Made by a program: the position numbers and the translations under genes. Under the pieces are notes generated by a model that ran no database searches, had not been told where the DNA came from, and saw only the letters and a list, made by a program, of their open reading frames with translations. Shown in pieces: positions 7,708 to 17,053 of a stretch of DNA of 64,000 nucleotides (position 1 is the first letter of the stretch; the number at the start of each line of letters is the position of its first letter). The stretch spans positions 62,001-126,000 of the forward strand of contig JAKEFB010000182.1 of NCBI GenBank assembly GCA_022616275.1, written 5' to 3'. The stretch comes from Chloroflexota bacterium. GTDB lineage: Bacteria; Chloroflexota; Anaerolineae; Promineifilales; Promineifilaceae.

Positions 7708-8673
7708 TCAATATCCCGCCGGCCGCAACCCGGAACGGATCACCTGCCAGTATGCCTCAACTCGCTGCCAACGTAAAGGGCGTTTGTGCCCCAACACGCC
7801 CTTGGCCGCCTCCAGACCCAGTTGCCAGCCGTAACTGAACAGCAAAAAAAGCCGTAAAAAGAGCGCCGCCGCCCGGCCGTGGTACTTGCGAAAATAGCGC
7901 AGCTTGGCCTGCTGGAAATAAATGTGCCGGGCCGTCACGACCTGATCGCTGCTTTTCCCCTGGTGGTGCAGCACCCGGGCCGCCGGCCGGTAGACCACCC
8001 GCCAGCCGGCCATTTTGATCCGCCGGCACCAATCCAGCTCTTCCGAGTACATGAAATAGGCCTCGTCCATCAGCCCGACCTGCTCGACCACCTCCCGCCG
8101 GACCATCAGGCAGGCTCCCATCAGCCAGTCCACGTCGGCCGTGGCCTCGTCGGGCAGGTCCTGGGCATAGTAGCGGCGCAGCAGGCCGGCCGGCGCCCAG
8201 GGCTGCAGCCAGGTGCTCTCGAAAACGGCCGTGGCCAGCGTGGGGAAACGCCGCCGCGAGGACTGCGCCGTCCCGTCCGGGTTAACCAACTGCGGGCCAA
8301 CCAGGCCCACGTCAGGATTCTCCTCCAGGAAACGGCACAGGGTGATCAGCGCGTCGCCCATTATCTCCGTGTCTGGGTTGAGCAGCAGCAGGTAGCGGCC
8401 ACCGGCCTCCCGCAGACCAATGTTGTTTCCCCTGGGAAAACCGACGTTCTCCGGCCGGGCCATCAACCGCACCCAGGGAAACTCCGATTGCACCATCTCT
8501 GGACTGCCGTCCGTCGAGCCGCCATCCACGACGATCACCTCCACTTCTAGCCCACCCCGGCCGGCCTCCACCGAACGCAAACAGGCCCGCAACAACTCCC
8601 GCACGTTCCAGCTCACAATGATGATAGACAGCTCAGGCCGTGCTCCGGCCGTAAAAACCAGCGCTGCGTTCAT
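7708..8673 (-). CDS. Glycosyltransferase family 2 (rhamnosyltransferase-like)
   Basis: A 321-residue GT-A enzyme. Motifs in order: LSIIIVSWN at about 15, VDGGSTDGS at about 49, RPENVGFPRGNN with the donor loop, the metal-binding acidic motif LLLNPDTE at about 98, and the acceptor/catalytic region YSEELDWCRRIKMAGW at about 208. A hydrophobic stretch near 270-290 probably anchors it to the membrane. The layout matches WbbL-type rhamnosyltransferases, which extend surface polysaccharide in the cytoplasm from nucleotide sugars; the actual sugar is not determinable. Confidence 0.85.
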   Translation of the reverse strand: MNAALVFTAGARPELSIIIVSWNVRELLRACLRSVEAGRGGLEVEVIVVDGGSTDGSPEMVQSEFPWVRLMARPENVGFPRGNNIGLREAGGRYLLLLNPDTEIMGDALITLCRFLEENPDVGLVGPQLVNPDGTAQSSRRRFPTLATAVFESTWLQPWAPAGLLRRYYAQDLPDEATADVDWLMGACLMVRREVVEQVGLMDEAYFMYSEELDWCRRIKMAGWRVVYRPAARVLHHQGKSSDQVVTARHIYFQQAKLRYFRKYHGRAAALFLRLFLLFSYGWQLGLEAAKGVLGHKRPLRWQRVEAYWQVIRSGLRPAGY

Positions 8674-8787
8674 AAAAGTGCTTTGCCAATCAACAAAACC
8701 AAACGTAAGGGAAAAAAGAAATCCTTTGCGCGAACTTTGGCCTTGCCAAAGTCTGCGTCTTTGCGTGCTTGCGTTAAATCCCTTTGC

Positions 8788-9579
8788 CTACCAGCTCAAC
8801 CCCGCCACCAGCCGCCGGCCGAACAGGCAGGCCGCGTTCTCCGTCGTCATACCGTCCATCAGCCCTGGCTTCATCCCCCGGATTTCGGCCACCTTCTCCG
8901 CCACCAGGGCCACGTAAGCCGGCTCGTTACGCCGGCCGCGGTGCTGCTGTGGCGGCAAAAAGGGGGCGTCCGTCTCCACCACGATCCGGTCCAGCGGCGC
9001 TTTGGCCACCACCTGGCGCAGCTCGTCCGCCTTCTTATACGTCACCGGGCCGGTAAAGCCCAGGTAATAGCCCATCTCCAGCGCCGCCCCGGCCGTCTCC
9101 CACGTGCTGGAAAAAGAGTGCAGTACGCCCGGGTTCCGGGCCGGTAGCCCCGATTCGGCCAGCAAGCGCAGCACGTCTCCGTCTGCTTCCCGGTTATGGA
9201 CGATGACCGGCAGCTTCAGCTCCGCCGCCAGCGCCAACTGGGCCACAAAGGCGCTGTGCTGCATCGTCCGCGGCGACCTGTCCCAGTAATAGTCCAGCCC
9301 GATTTCGCCGATGGCCACCACTTTCTCGTGTCCAGCCAGCTCTCGCAGCGTCTCCACCCAGCCCGCCTGCCAGCCGGCCGAGGAGTTGGGGTGGACCCCC
9401 ACCGCGGCAAAGACGTTCTCGTACCGTTCGGCCAACGCCAGGACTGCCCGGCAACTGTCCAGGTCAATGGCTGGGACGATGATTCGCGTGACACCGGCCG
9501 CCGCCGCGCGGGCCACGACCTCATCCCGGTCCTCGTCAAACCGGTCAAAATCCAGGTGGCAATGCGTATCAACTAACAT
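8788..9579 (-). CDS. tatD: TatD-family metal-dependent hydrolase/DNase
   Basis: 263 residues, the usual length for TatD. Metal ligands and signatures are in place: VDTHCHLDF at 3-11, AAVGVHPNS at about 59, GEIGLDYYW at about 92, VIVHNREA at about 126, and VETDAPFLPP near 200. The TIM-barrel enzyme cleaves DNA or acts in DNA and protein quality control in the cytoplasm. The ATG at 9579 gives a complete protein. It looks like an ordinary housekeeping gene flanked by repeat-bearing spacers. Confidence 0.93.
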   Translation of the reverse strand: MLVDTHCHLDFDRFDEDRDEVVARAAAAGVTRIIVPAIDLDSCRAVLALAERYENVFAAVGVHPNSSAGWQAGWVETLRELAGHEKVVAIGEIGLDYYWDRSPRTMQHSAFVAQLALAAELKLPVIVHNREADGDVLRLLAESGLPARNPGVLHSFSSTWETAGAALEMGYYLGFTGPVTYKKADELRQVVAKAPLDRIVVETDAPFLPPQQHRGRRNEPAYVALVAEKVAEIRGMKPGLMDGMTTENAACLFGRRLVAGLSW

Positions 9580-9623
9580 AAATAGCTATCACAAATAACT
9601 CAGCGGCCTGGCTTATGAGCCGT

Positions 9624-9651
9624 CAATAACCAATAACCAATAACCAATAAC
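9624..9651. repeat. Four exact CAATAAC heptamers
   Basis: The unit CAATAAC is repeated four times without error upstream of tatD (minus strand). Two copies of the same word occur at about 45609-45622. Confidence 0.85.
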
Positions 9652-9698
9652 TTGATACCTGGCCCTCTAATCAGCGTTCATCAGCGAAAATCTGCGTC

Positions 9699-10175
9699 CT
9701 ACTCTTCCTGCCCTAACCAATGCTCCGGCATGCGCACCAGGACTGCCTCGCCTCGGGCGCACTCCTCCCCCTGGGCGTAGAGCGAGCAGGCGACGACCAC
9801 CTTGCGCCCCTTGATTTCCGTCGGCCGGGCGCGAAGCTCTAGCGGGACACCCAGCGGCGTCGGCCGGAGGTAATCCACGTGCAGCGACGCCGTCACGTAA
9901 CGCAGCGGCGGGTCGCTATCCATCGGCCGGCCCTCGGCCCGGTAGGCGACTGCCGCCGCCGTGCCCGTGCAGTGGCAATCAATCAGCGAAGCAATCAGCC
10001 CGCCGTAAACGTACCCGGGAAAACCCAGGTGGTGCGGCTTCGGCTCAAAGGTGCAGACCGCCTCGTCGCCGTCCCAGTAGCTCTTGATTTGCAGGCCACG
10101 CTCGTTCAAACGGCCGCAACCATAGCAATAACTGACCGCATCCGCGTAATAATCCTGAAACGACTTCTCACTCAC
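9699..10175 (-). CDS. PaaI-type hotdog thioesterase
   Basis: A 158-residue hotdog-fold protein. CYGCGRLNERGLQIK at about 17-31 and HLGFPGYVYGGLIASLIDCH at about 48-67 are the PaaI/YigI-like pattern: a loop, then the long helix carrying an acidic residue. LHVDYLRPTPLG forms the central strand. Such enzymes hydrolyse acyl-CoA thioesters in the cytoplasm; the substrate is unknown. The start is GTG. No clear operon partner is seen. Confidence 0.82.
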   Translation of the reverse strand: MSEKSFQDYYADAVSYCYGCGRLNERGLQIKSYWDGDEAVCTFEPKPHHLGFPGYVYGGLIASLIDCHCTGTAAAVAYRAEGRPMDSDPPLRYVTASLHVDYLRPTPLGVPLELRARPTEIKGRKVVVACSLYAQGEECARGEAVLVRMPEHWLGQEE

Positions 10176-10192
10176 CGCACAATGCCTTTTAA

Positions 10193-10275
10193 ACGCGAAT
10201 GGCGCGAATGAACGAATGGCGCGAATATTTTAAAATTCATTCGCGTCATTCGCCTATTAGCGTCATTTGCGATTT
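10193..10275. repeat. Imperfect palindromic repeat (GCGAATG words)
   Basis: GCGAATGGCGCGAATGAACG on the left and ATTCATTCGCGTCATTCGCC on the right fold around an AT-rich centre (TATTTTAAAAT). A related element lies at 23954-24041, also around an AT-rich centre, so this is a dispersed family. Confidence 0.65.
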
Positions 10276-10279
10276 CTGT

Positions 10280-11701
10280 TCATCGGAGACCCGCCAGCCG
10301 CATCCCGTCTTCCAGGATATCGTCTACCCGCTCCTCGTGCGTCGTCTCGCAGTAGACGCGAATGATTGGCTCAGTGCCGCTGAACCGGATCAGCAGCCAG
10401 CCGCCATCCTCCATCACGTATTGGAAGCCGTCAACCGTGACGATCTCCGTCACCTTCAGCCCGCCAATCGTCCCCGGCCGGGCCTGGGCTACGTTCTGGC
10501 GGATCTCGGCCATCCGCGCCTGGTCAAAAGTGGTGTCAATACGCTGGTAATAATGCGGCCCCACCTTCTCAAAAAGCACGTCTATCAACTGCGACGGCTT
10601 CTTGCCCGTCCGCACCATCAAGTCCAGCAAATACAACCCGGCCAGGATACCGTCCCGTTCCGGCACGTGGCCCTGAAAGGCATAGCCGCCGCTCTCCTCA
10701 CCGCCAATCAGCGCGTCCACTTCCACCATCTTGGGGGCAATGTACTTAAAGCCCACACCGGTCTCGTAGACCGGCACATTGTACAACTTCCCTAGCTTGT
10801 TCAGCATCTTGGTCGTGGAAATAGTTTTGACAATCGGGCCGCGCTCGCCGCGCACGTCCAGGAGGTAGTAGCCCAGCAGGCCATAGACGCGCAATTGGTC
10901 AATAAAGTTGCCCTTTTCGTCGCCAAAACCCACCCGGTCGGCGTCGCCGTCGTTGATAATGGCTACGTCTGCGCGGACCTTTTCGACAAAGCTCAGGCCG
11001 TGGTCCACGTTGGGAGGGATTGGCTCCGGCCGGGTCATGTGGGGAAAGATCGGGTTGCGTTCGTTGTGGACCTCGTGAATCTGGGTCGCTCCCCCGGCCA
11101 GCAGCGTCGGAAACCAGCCGGCCCCGTTGCCCCACATGCAATCCACCAGCACCGTAAAACCGGCCGCCCGCAGCGGTTCCATGTCTATCAACCGCTTCAA
11201 CTGGGCGACATAGGCCGGCCGGGCGTCAAATTTCGTCACCAGCCCGTCACTCATCGCGTCGTCCAGTTTCAAGCGCTGCACAGGGGTAATATCCGGGGGA
11301 ATCAGCGCCTCGATCCGCTTCAGGTTGTCCGGGTCAATTGCCCCGCCCCGTTGATCGCGCACCTTGAAACCACAATCTTCCGGCGGGTTGTGGCTGGCGG
11401 TGATATTCACCCCGCCTCCAGCCCCTTTATCCACCACGCCGTAGGAGATAGTCGGCGTCGGCGTGGCTCCGTCGGTCAGCCAGACTCGGATGCCATTGGC
11501 GGCCAGCACCTCGGCCGCCGCCGCCGCAAAACTCTCGGCCTGAAAACGCTTGTCGTGCCCCACCACCACTCCCTTCTCGGCCACCCCGCCCTGCTTCAAA
11601 TAATTGGCAAACCCCTGGGCGCAGCGGCGCACGTTATCAAACGTATAATCTTCAGCAATCCGGCCGCGCCACCCATCCGTTCCGAACTTGATCGTCGTCA
11701 T
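10280..11701 (-). CDS. Phosphoglucomutase/phosphomannomutase
   Basis: A 473-residue four-domain phosphohexomutase. FGTDGWRG opens domain 1; the phosphoserine loop [11 protein letters not shown] is at about 100, the Mg-binding loop [10 protein letters not shown] at about 235, the sugar-binding loop [10 protein letters not shown] at about 325, and the phosphate-binding [12 protein letters not shown] near the C-terminus. It interconverts hexose 1- and 6-phosphates, feeding nucleotide-sugar synthesis; mannose versus glucose preference cannot be read off. The ATG at 11701 has GGGAGA just upstream and is preferred over a start five codons earlier. gmd precedes it on the same strand, consistent with a GDP-mannose route. 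Confidence 0.92.
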   Translation of the reverse strand: MTTIKFGTDGWRGRIAEDYTFDNVRRCAQGFANYLKQGGVAEKGVVVGHDKRFQAESFAAAAAEVLAANGIRVWLTDGATPTPTISYGVVDKGAGGGVNITASHNPPEDCGFKVRDQRGGAIDPDNLKRIEALIPPDITPVQRLKLDDAMSDGLVTKFDARPAYVAQLKRLIDMEPLRAAGFTVLVDCMWGNGAGWFPTLLAGGATQIHEVHNERNPIFPHMTRPEPIPPNVDHGLSFVEKVRADVAIINDGDADRVGFGDEKGNFIDQLRVYGLLGYYLLDVRGERGPIVKTISTTKMLNKLGKLYNVPVYETGVGFKYIAPKMVEVDALIGGEESGGYAFQGHVPERDGILAGLYLLDLMVRTGKKPSQLIDVLFEKVGPHYYQRIDTTFDQARMAEIRQNVAQARPGTIGGLKVTEIVTVDGFQYVMEDGGWLLIRFSGTEPIIRVYCETTHEERVDDILEDGMRLAGLR

Positions 11702-11725
11702 CGGTCCATCTCCCAAAGATTTTAG

Positions 11726-11768
11726 ATTTTAGATTTTGGATTGGATCAGCGATTCCAAAATCTAAAAT
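11726..11768 (-). terminator. AT-rich hairpin downstream of gmd
   Basis: A 14-bp perfect inverted repeat, arms 11726-11739 and 11755-11768, lies just after the gmd stop and before the phosphohexomutase gene. It is built of TTTAGAT/TTTGGAT units, so it may be another heptamer fold-back rather than a classical terminator. Confidence 0.5.
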
Positions 11769-11774
11769 CCAAAA

Positions 11775-12776
<1,002 letters not shown>

Positions 12777-12851
12777 TTATTTCAATGGATGCTACCAGCT
12801 ATGGTCGGTCTCCGACCGCGCCACTCAGGAGCAGTTACAATTGGACACAAA

Positions 12852-12880
12852 ATTATAACGTAGCCCATCAGGAACGTAAA
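12852..12880 (-). promoter_or_regulatory. Predicted sigma-70-type promoter of gmd
   Basis: On the minus strand: TTTACG (12880-12875, 4/6), a 17-nt spacer, TATAAT (12857-12852, 6/6). The -35 lies in the last codons of the upstream methyltransferase-like gene. The implied 5' leader is about 95 nt and contains a small GGTCGG/CCGACC hairpin near 12801-12815. Confidence 0.6.
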
Positions 12881-13656
12881 ACGTAGACAATGTGTGCCTG
12901 CCTGCGGCGGACCCCGGCTGGGAAAAAGCGCTCCAGCCGGGCATACCAGCCCAACCCCCACATCACCGCCGCCTCCAGCCGGCCGCTACCCGCCTGCTCC
13001 CGCTGCGCCGCCGTCCGCGTCACCCCCGGCGGAAAAGGCGGCATATCAATATAACCAACACTCTCCTGCCCCCCTGCCCCTCTGCTCCCCTGCTCCCCTG
13101 CCAACTCCCTCAGCTCCTCCAGTTCCACACCCGCCAGCCCGCTCAAATTCGTGTGGGCCGGGTTGCCGGCGTTCGGAGCGAAGAGGGCCCCGGCCGGGGC
13201 CAGCTCGACCAGCCGCTGCCAGTAAATTGCTCTGCTCTCGGCCGGCAGCCGCTGCACCACCTCCGAAGCAATCGCCAGGCTAAAAGGCCCCCCCACCTCC
13301 GCCAGCCGGGCCAGGTCGGCCGCCAACACGTAAGCGGGCGCCAGACCGGCCAGTAACCCCTGGTTCTTCGCGGCCGCCAGCGCGGCCTGGGCCTTGGCCA
13401 GCACCGCCGGCCGTTCGTCGGCCACCACCGGCGCCAGCCCCAGCTCCGCCGCCAGTAACAAAAAATCCAGGCTGCAGCCATACTTCTCCGGCAACCCGGC
13501 CAACAGCAACCGGCCGCCCGGCGGCAGCGGCGTCAACCACCTGGCCAGCGCCAGCCGCTTGACATAATACTCATAAGCTGTCCCCACTCCCTCCCCTTCG
13601 GCCAGCGCCAGCGGGTACAGCGATTTGATAGAGAAAGGTGACAGCCTACGCTTCAA
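12868..13656 (-). CDS. Class I methyltransferase-like protein
   Basis: 262 residues. GGRLLLAGLPEKYGCSLDFL, then a helix and VVADERPAVLAKAQAAL resemble motifs I and II of class I SAM methyltransferases. FSLAIASEVVQRLP resembles the strand-4 motif, so a Rossmann fold is likely, but the glycine motif is unusual and catalysis is unproven. Residues near 188-200 (GEQGSRGAGGQES) are encoded by octamer repeats of the type normally found between genes. The start is TTG at 13656, the only start after an in-frame TGA. It might methylate a glycan or small molecule in this cluster. Confidence 0.6.
   Translation of the reverse strand: MKRRLSPFSIKSLYPLALAEGEGVGTAYEYYVKRLALARWLTPLPPGGRLLLAGLPEKYGCSLDFLLLAAELGLAPVVADERPAVLAKAQAALAAAKNQGLLAGLAPAYVLAADLARLAEVGGPFSLAIASEVVQRLPAESRAIYWQRLVELAPAGALFAPNAGNPAHTNLSGLAGVELEELRELAGEQGSRGAGGQESVGYIDMPPFPPGVTRTAAQREQAGSGRLEAAVMWGLGWYARLERFFPAGVRRRQAHIVYVLRS
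13063..13104. repeat. In-gene octamer repeat (GCTCCCCT units)
   Basis: Tandem CCCCTGCT-type units inside the methyltransferase-like gene, coding a Gly/Glu/Ser-rich patch. The same unit occurs at 14821 and 22986, each time inside the 3' part of a gene. Confidence 0.85.
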
Positions 13657-13774
13657 TCATCATATCCTCTTGGGTTTTCTCTCCCTCTGCGATATACGGC
13701 TGTACCAAGACAGATGTATCATCTTCCAAATACCCTGTCATAATAACTTCTGGTGTCAGGTCCAGTGATGCCAT
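13646..13774 (-). CDS. Small ORF of unknown function, possibly a gene remnant
   Basis: A 42-residue frame (MASLDLTPEVIMTGYLEDDT..., ending EKTQEDMMIEA) lies between the SDR and the methyltransferase-like gene. It overlaps the latter's start by 11 bp. The stretch is clearly more AT-rich than its neighbours and free of GGCCGG. The acidic, compact peptide recalls small antitoxin-like or housekeeping fragments, but I do not recognise it and there is no good ribosome site. It may be a remnant of imported DNA. Confidence 0.3.
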   Translation of the reverse strand: MASLDLTPEVIMTGYLEDDTSVLVQPYIAEGEKTQEDMMIEA

Positions 13775-13802
13775 TGCCTGATAATGGGGAAATGGTAGCC
13801 TT

Positions 13803-14777
13803 TCAGAGCAGTTTTTCGCTTCGGTACCATTCTATCGTTCGCCGCACGCCCTCCTGCAACTCTACCTTTGGCTCGTACCCCAGTTCCTGGTGGGCCTTCT
13901 CCCAGGAAAAGTGCCGGCTCTCGCTAAAAAAAGCAACCCCGGTTCTACTCAACGGCGGCTCTTTGCCTGTCACGCGTCCGGCCGCTTCCAACCCGGCCGC
14001 CGCCAGCCAGGCCACCACCTTGGGCAGCCGCAACCAGGGCGGCCGCACCCCCAACGCCCCGGCTATCGTCTCGCCCAGCTCGTGAAAAGTAACCGGCCGT
14101 GGCCCGGTCACGTGGTAAATCTCCCCCGGCCGGCCGCGCTCCAGCCCCAGCAACAGCCCACAGACCGCGTCGTCCACGTAAGTCGGGTGGCAGGTCTGCC
14201 CACCGTCGCCCACGTAAAAAAACATCCCCTGCTGGACGGCCCGGAACAGCCCCAACACGTGCCTGTCGCCGAGACCGTAAATAAATTCCGGCCGGGCAAT
14301 AACCACCGGCAACCCCCCGGCCGCGTAGCGATGGGTCACCTGCTCGGCCGCCGCCTTACTCCGCTCGTAAGGGTTGCTTGGAGCCAACGGAGCTGTTTCA
14401 TCGGCCGGCTCGCCGCGAATCGGCCCCAGGACGCCGGGGCTACTCACATACAGTAGCCGCGCCACGCCGGCCGCGGCTGCCTCGGCCAGGACGTTTTCCG
14501 TTCCTGTCACATGCAGCCGGTGGTAGACCGCCTCCGGGACACCGGCCCGGCCCAACATCCCGGCCGCATGCACCACCCACGCTGCCCCGGCAAACAGGCC
14601 GCCTAGCGTCGCCGGGTCGGTCACATCCCCCTCCACCCAGCGCACCGGCGCTCCGGCCAGCCGTTCCCGGTTCGCCCCCGGCCGGGCCAGCGCCGTCACC
14701 TCATGCCCTTCCGCCGCCAGCGCCCGCGCCACCGCTCCCCCGACAAACCCCGTCGCCCCCGTCACCACCACCCTCAT
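13803..14777 (-). CDS. NAD-dependent epimerase/dehydratase (extended SDR)
   Basis: 324 residues. VTGATGFVGGAVARAL at 5-20 binds NAD(P); VVHAAGM at about 67, YVSSPGVLG at about 109 and catalytic YERSK at about 137-141 complete the SDR set. PTYVDDAVCGLLLGLE and GEIYHVTGPRPVTF match the substrate-binding half of sugar epimerases and 3-beta-HSD-like enzymes. The start overlaps the stop of the upstream Cys-rich gene as ATGA, so the two are probably co-translated. The substrate could be a nucleotide sugar or a hopanoid/sterol-like lipid. Confidence 0.85.
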   Translation of the reverse strand: MRVVVTGATGFVGGAVARALAAEGHEVTALARPGANRERLAGAPVRWVEGDVTDPATLGGLFAGAAWVVHAAGMLGRAGVPEAVYHRLHVTGTENVLAEAAAAGVARLLYVSSPGVLGPIRGEPADETAPLAPSNPYERSKAAAEQVTHRYAAGGLPVVIARPEFIYGLGDRHVLGLFRAVQQGMFFYVGDGGQTCHPTYVDDAVCGLLLGLERGRPGEIYHVTGPRPVTFHELGETIAGALGVRPPWLRLPKVVAWLAAAGLEAAGRVTGKEPPLSRTGVAFFSESRHFSWEKAHQELGYEPKVELQEGVRRTIEWYRSEKLL

Positions 14778-15124
14778 CCCTCGCCCTCCGCTCCCTTACC
14801 CCCAGCGACCCCCGGTCGCCGCTCCCCTGCTCCCCTGCCCCCCTGCTCCCCCTCGTACCCCATCACCGGCCGGTACACACAGCGGCACTTCCGCCCCAAC
14901 GGGCACTCCGCCAGCGGCAGGCGCGGCGCTTCGTCCGGGTGATAAACAGCCCCGGCCGGCAGCGCCTGAGCTGCCTGGCAGCAGCGCTCGTCCACCTGGA
15001 TCCGAACGCCGGCAATCGAGCCACCAGCTTTCATCCCCAGCTTATAAGCCGCCAGCGTCTTCTCGGCGTAATCTGGCGGCTTCTCCATTTCCTGGTGAAA
15101 ATCACTCAACCACTTAAAAGCCAT
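14774..15124 (-). CDS. Small conserved Cys-containing protein, unknown function
   Basis: About 116 residues. The core has DERCCQAAQAL at about 47 and the cluster CPLGRKCRCVYRPVM at about 74-88, a possible metal or redox site. The N-terminal half is helical and basic. The last 26 residues (from GYEGEQGGRGAGERR) are Gly/Glu/Arg-rich and encoded by the octamer repeat at 14821-14851. Ribosome site GGGAGG lies just before the ATG. It overlaps the downstream SDR by 4 bp. I do not recognise a named family. Confidence 0.6.
   Translation of the reverse strand: MAFKWLSDFHQEMEKPPDYAEKTLAAYKLGMKAGGSIAGVRIQVDERCCQAAQALPAGAVYHPDEAPRLPLAECPLGRKCRCVYRPVMGYEGEQGGRGAGERRPGVAGGKGAEGEG
14821..14851. repeat. Octamer repeat in a gene 3' end (GCTCCCCT units)
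   Basis: Tandem units forming the C-terminal codons of the Cys-rich protein. The related octamer arrays are at 13063 and 22986. Confidence 0.85.
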
Positions 15125-15134
15125 CACCTCCCTC

Positions 15135-15160
15135 TTCCGTCGTCCATCGTCCGTCGTCCC
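15135..15160. repeat. Heptamer repeat (CGTCCGT units)
   Basis: Three to four CCGTCGT/CCATCGT units in the spacer between the APH-like and Cys-rich genes; the same unit lies at 42641-42668. Confidence 0.75.
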
Positions 15161-15168
15161 TCCCCAAC

Positions 15169-16161
15169 CTACCGTCCGGCCGCAAAACCCTCCAAATCCG
15201 GTATCGTACCGGCAATAAAGCCGGGCGCCCAGGCCCGGATGCGAGGATTCGTCTCTCCGGCCACGTACGTGATCATCATCAGCGAGCGCAGGATCAGGAA
15301 GAGGTCTATGGCCGCCTCTTGTTCGGCCGGCAGTGGCCGCGCCGCCCGGTAGCCGGCCAGGAAGCCTTCCCGCAGCGCCGGGAACTCCGGCCGGCGGCGA
15401 ATGTACCAGAAGGTCACAGCGATGTCATAAGCCAGGTGGCCCCACCCGCAGTCGTCAAAATCTATGGCCCGCACCTGGCCGTTGTGGAGCAGGTAGTTGG
15501 CCTGGTGCAGGTCGGCGTGGATGAGGTTATAAACCCCCGGCCCTTGCCCCACCGCGTCAATCAACGGCTGCAATTTCTCCATACTCTCAATAACGACCTG
15601 GCGCTGTTCCGCCGAAAGTAACCCGCCATCCTGGGCCAACGCCTGGTTAGCAATCTGGCCAACCTCACCGTTGAGTTCCAGGTGCTGGCGCAGAAAACCG
15701 TCCGGTGGCACAAATTGCCGGGCGTGATCGTGCAGCCGGGCCATGAACCGGCCGACGGCCGCCAGCACCCCGGGATTCAAACTTTTGCGGCGGAAGCGGC
15801 CGTCTACCCACTGAAACAAGGCGCAGTGGCGCGGCTCAGGCACGCCCGCCACCGCCATCGTCGTCACCAACTGGCCGGCCCGGTTGGCCAGCGGGTTGGG
15901 TACCACCAGCTCCGTCTCCCGGCTGATGGCCGCCAGCCAGACCATCTCCGAGTGGATTTCTGCCAGACTGCGGTGTTCCGGCCGGTTGATTCGCAATACG
16001 TACCGGCCGTTATTCGTGTCTATGCGAAAAGTTGTGTTAAAAAGATGGACCAGGGGCGTCAAGGTTCGGGGAGACAGGTCATACTCGGCCAGCGCCACCA
16101 TAGCCAGCCGCTTCAGCCGTTGCACCTGCCCCCGGTGGGTCAGGGAATCAAATGGGGTCAT
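15169..16161 (-). CDS. APH/ChoK-type phosphotransferase (homoserine-kinase-II-like)
   Basis: A 330-residue kinase-fold protein. LVHLFNTTFRI forms the nucleotide strand and loop, YVLRINRPEH carries the ATP-binding region, LIHADLHQANYL at about 200 is the catalytic HxDxxxxN loop, and AIDFDDCGWG at about 220 is the metal-binding DFD. It would phosphorylate a small hydroxyl compound such as an amino alcohol, amino acid or sugar. The ATG at 16161 overlaps the HNH gene stop as ATGA, so this gene may be read from the RHH-HNH promoter. Antibiotic resistance is possible for the fold but unsupported. Confidence 0.8.
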   Translation of the reverse strand: MTPFDSLTHRGQVQRLKRLAMVALAEYDLSPRTLTPLVHLFNTTFRIDTNNGRYVLRINRPEHRSLAEIHSEMVWLAAISRETELVVPNPLANRAGQLVTTMAVAGVPEPRHCALFQWVDGRFRRKSLNPGVLAAVGRFMARLHDHARQFVPPDGFLRQHLELNGEVGQIANQALAQDGGLLSAEQRQVVIESMEKLQPLIDAVGQGPGVYNLIHADLHQANYLLHNGQVRAIDFDDCGWGHLAYDIAVTFWYIRRRPEFPALREGFLAGYRAARPLPAEQEAAIDLFLILRSLMMITYVAGETNPRIRAWAPGFIAGTIPDLEGFAAGR

Positions 16162-16580
16162 AACGGTGGATGCCAGCCCACGCTGACCCACTGTTGTCGT
16201 GCATCAATAATGATGTCGTTGTTCATATTAAGAGCAATAATGGTCACTCGACCAATTGCTGTAAGACCAACAACCCGAACACCTCCCGAATCCCAGGCAA
16301 AATGTTCAGACCACTGTTGCTGGCGGGGATGAAAAAGGGGGGTTAACTCCCCGGTTAAAGGATCTCTCAAAACTACAACAGGACCTTTAAACTCATTACA
16401 TCTTCGGCAAGCAAAGCAAAGGTTCTTGAACTCGGTCTTTCCTCCTTTTTTTCTGGAAATAATGTGATCCACGACCATAGGCTGGCCAGAATTTGACTGC
16501 GTTGTGCGGCAATGGGCGCAGCAATGATCATCTACCTCAAGCAATTGCTGATACAATTCGGCAGGAAGATACACGCTCAT
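16158..16580 (-). CDS. HNH endonuclease
   Basis: 140 residues with a compact HNH/zinc-ribbon core: C21-C24, then VVDHIISRKKGG with the catalytic His at 39, Asn at 53, and C58-C61 closing the zinc site. The C-terminal half PLFHPRQQQWSEHFAW (82-96) and GLTAIGRVTIIALNMN is the conserved tail of a small HNH family frequent in cyanobacteria and Chloroflexi. It would cut DNA with a divalent metal. It follows the RHH gene by 6 bp and runs into the APH-like gene by ATGA overlap. It may be a toxin or restriction-like nuclease, or a homing-type enzyme. Confidence 0.88.
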   Translation of the reverse strand: MSVYLPAELYQQLLEVDDHCCAHCRTTQSNSGQPMVVDHIISRKKGGKTEFKNLCFACRRCNEFKGPVVVLRDPLTGELTPLFHPRQQQWSEHFAWDSGGVRVVGLTAIGRVTIIALNMNNDIIIDARQQWVSVGWHPPL

Positions 16581-16586
16581 TTGGTA

Positions 16587-17000
16587 TTACAGCCTGTCAG
16601 ATGGGGGAATCTGGTGGCCACGCCAGCGAAGCAAAGCGGCCGCATGCGCTTTGCGTAACATGAAACGATCTGCTTCCTTCCGCAGTTTCGTCAGTTCAGC
16701 TCGCTCGGTGAGTGTCATTTCACCGTCAGCATTTTTGTCAAGCAACTCTTGATACCGGATCATTTCATCTTCTGTTTGACGACTGCGAGCAATCTGCCAC
16801 AAAGTATCGTCATCCAGGCGGTCAAGTGTGGCCAGGTCCACTTGAAACTCAGCCGGCGCATTCTCCCAATTAGGCGGGCTACCTACCTCAACTGCATGTA
16901 GTAACACATCCGTTAAAGATTGCTGCGTGGCCTGGGCCAATTGCTGAAAACGTAGATAGAGACTTTCCGGTAAGGTTAAAGTAACTTCTTGGGTTGCCAT
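16587..17000 (-). CDS. RHH-type partner of the HNH endonuclease (antitoxin-like)
   Basis: 137 residues. The start EVTLTLPESLYLRFQQLAQATQQSLTDVLL is a ribbon-helix-helix-like module (about 5-38). A central acidic part with LATLDRLDDDTLWQIARS and a helical C-terminus ending AAALLRWRGHQIP follow. The HNH gene is 6 bp downstream. The upstream promoter has a palindrome over its -10 box, as expected for autoregulation by an RHH antitoxin. The paralogue at 7277-7630 lacks the 20-residue helical insert near 90-110. GAGG lies 7 nt before ATG. The pairing is known; the function is inferred. Confidence 0.78.
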   Translation of the reverse strand: MATQEVTLTLPESLYLRFQQLAQATQQSLTDVLLHAVEVGSPPNWENAPAEFQVDLATLDRLDDDTLWQIARSRQTEDEMIRYQELLDKNADGEMTLTERAELTKLRKEADRFMLRKAHAAALLRWRGHQIPPSDRL

Positions 17001-17033
17001 TTCATAACCTCGTCAGCTATCTGCCTCAAGTAA

Positions 17034-17053
17034 TATAATCATACCTGATTATA
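17034..17053. promoter_or_regulatory. Palindromic operator candidate over the -10 of the RHH-HNH operon
   Basis: TATAATC (17034-17040), 6 nt, GATTATA (17047-17053): perfect 7-bp arms. One arm contains the -10 hexamer of the promoter below, so protein binding would block RNA polymerase. Confidence 0.6.

Noticed and set aside
15169..16161. Aminoglycoside resistance gene
   Set aside because: The kinase fold alone does not show the substrate, and there is no resistance or integron context.
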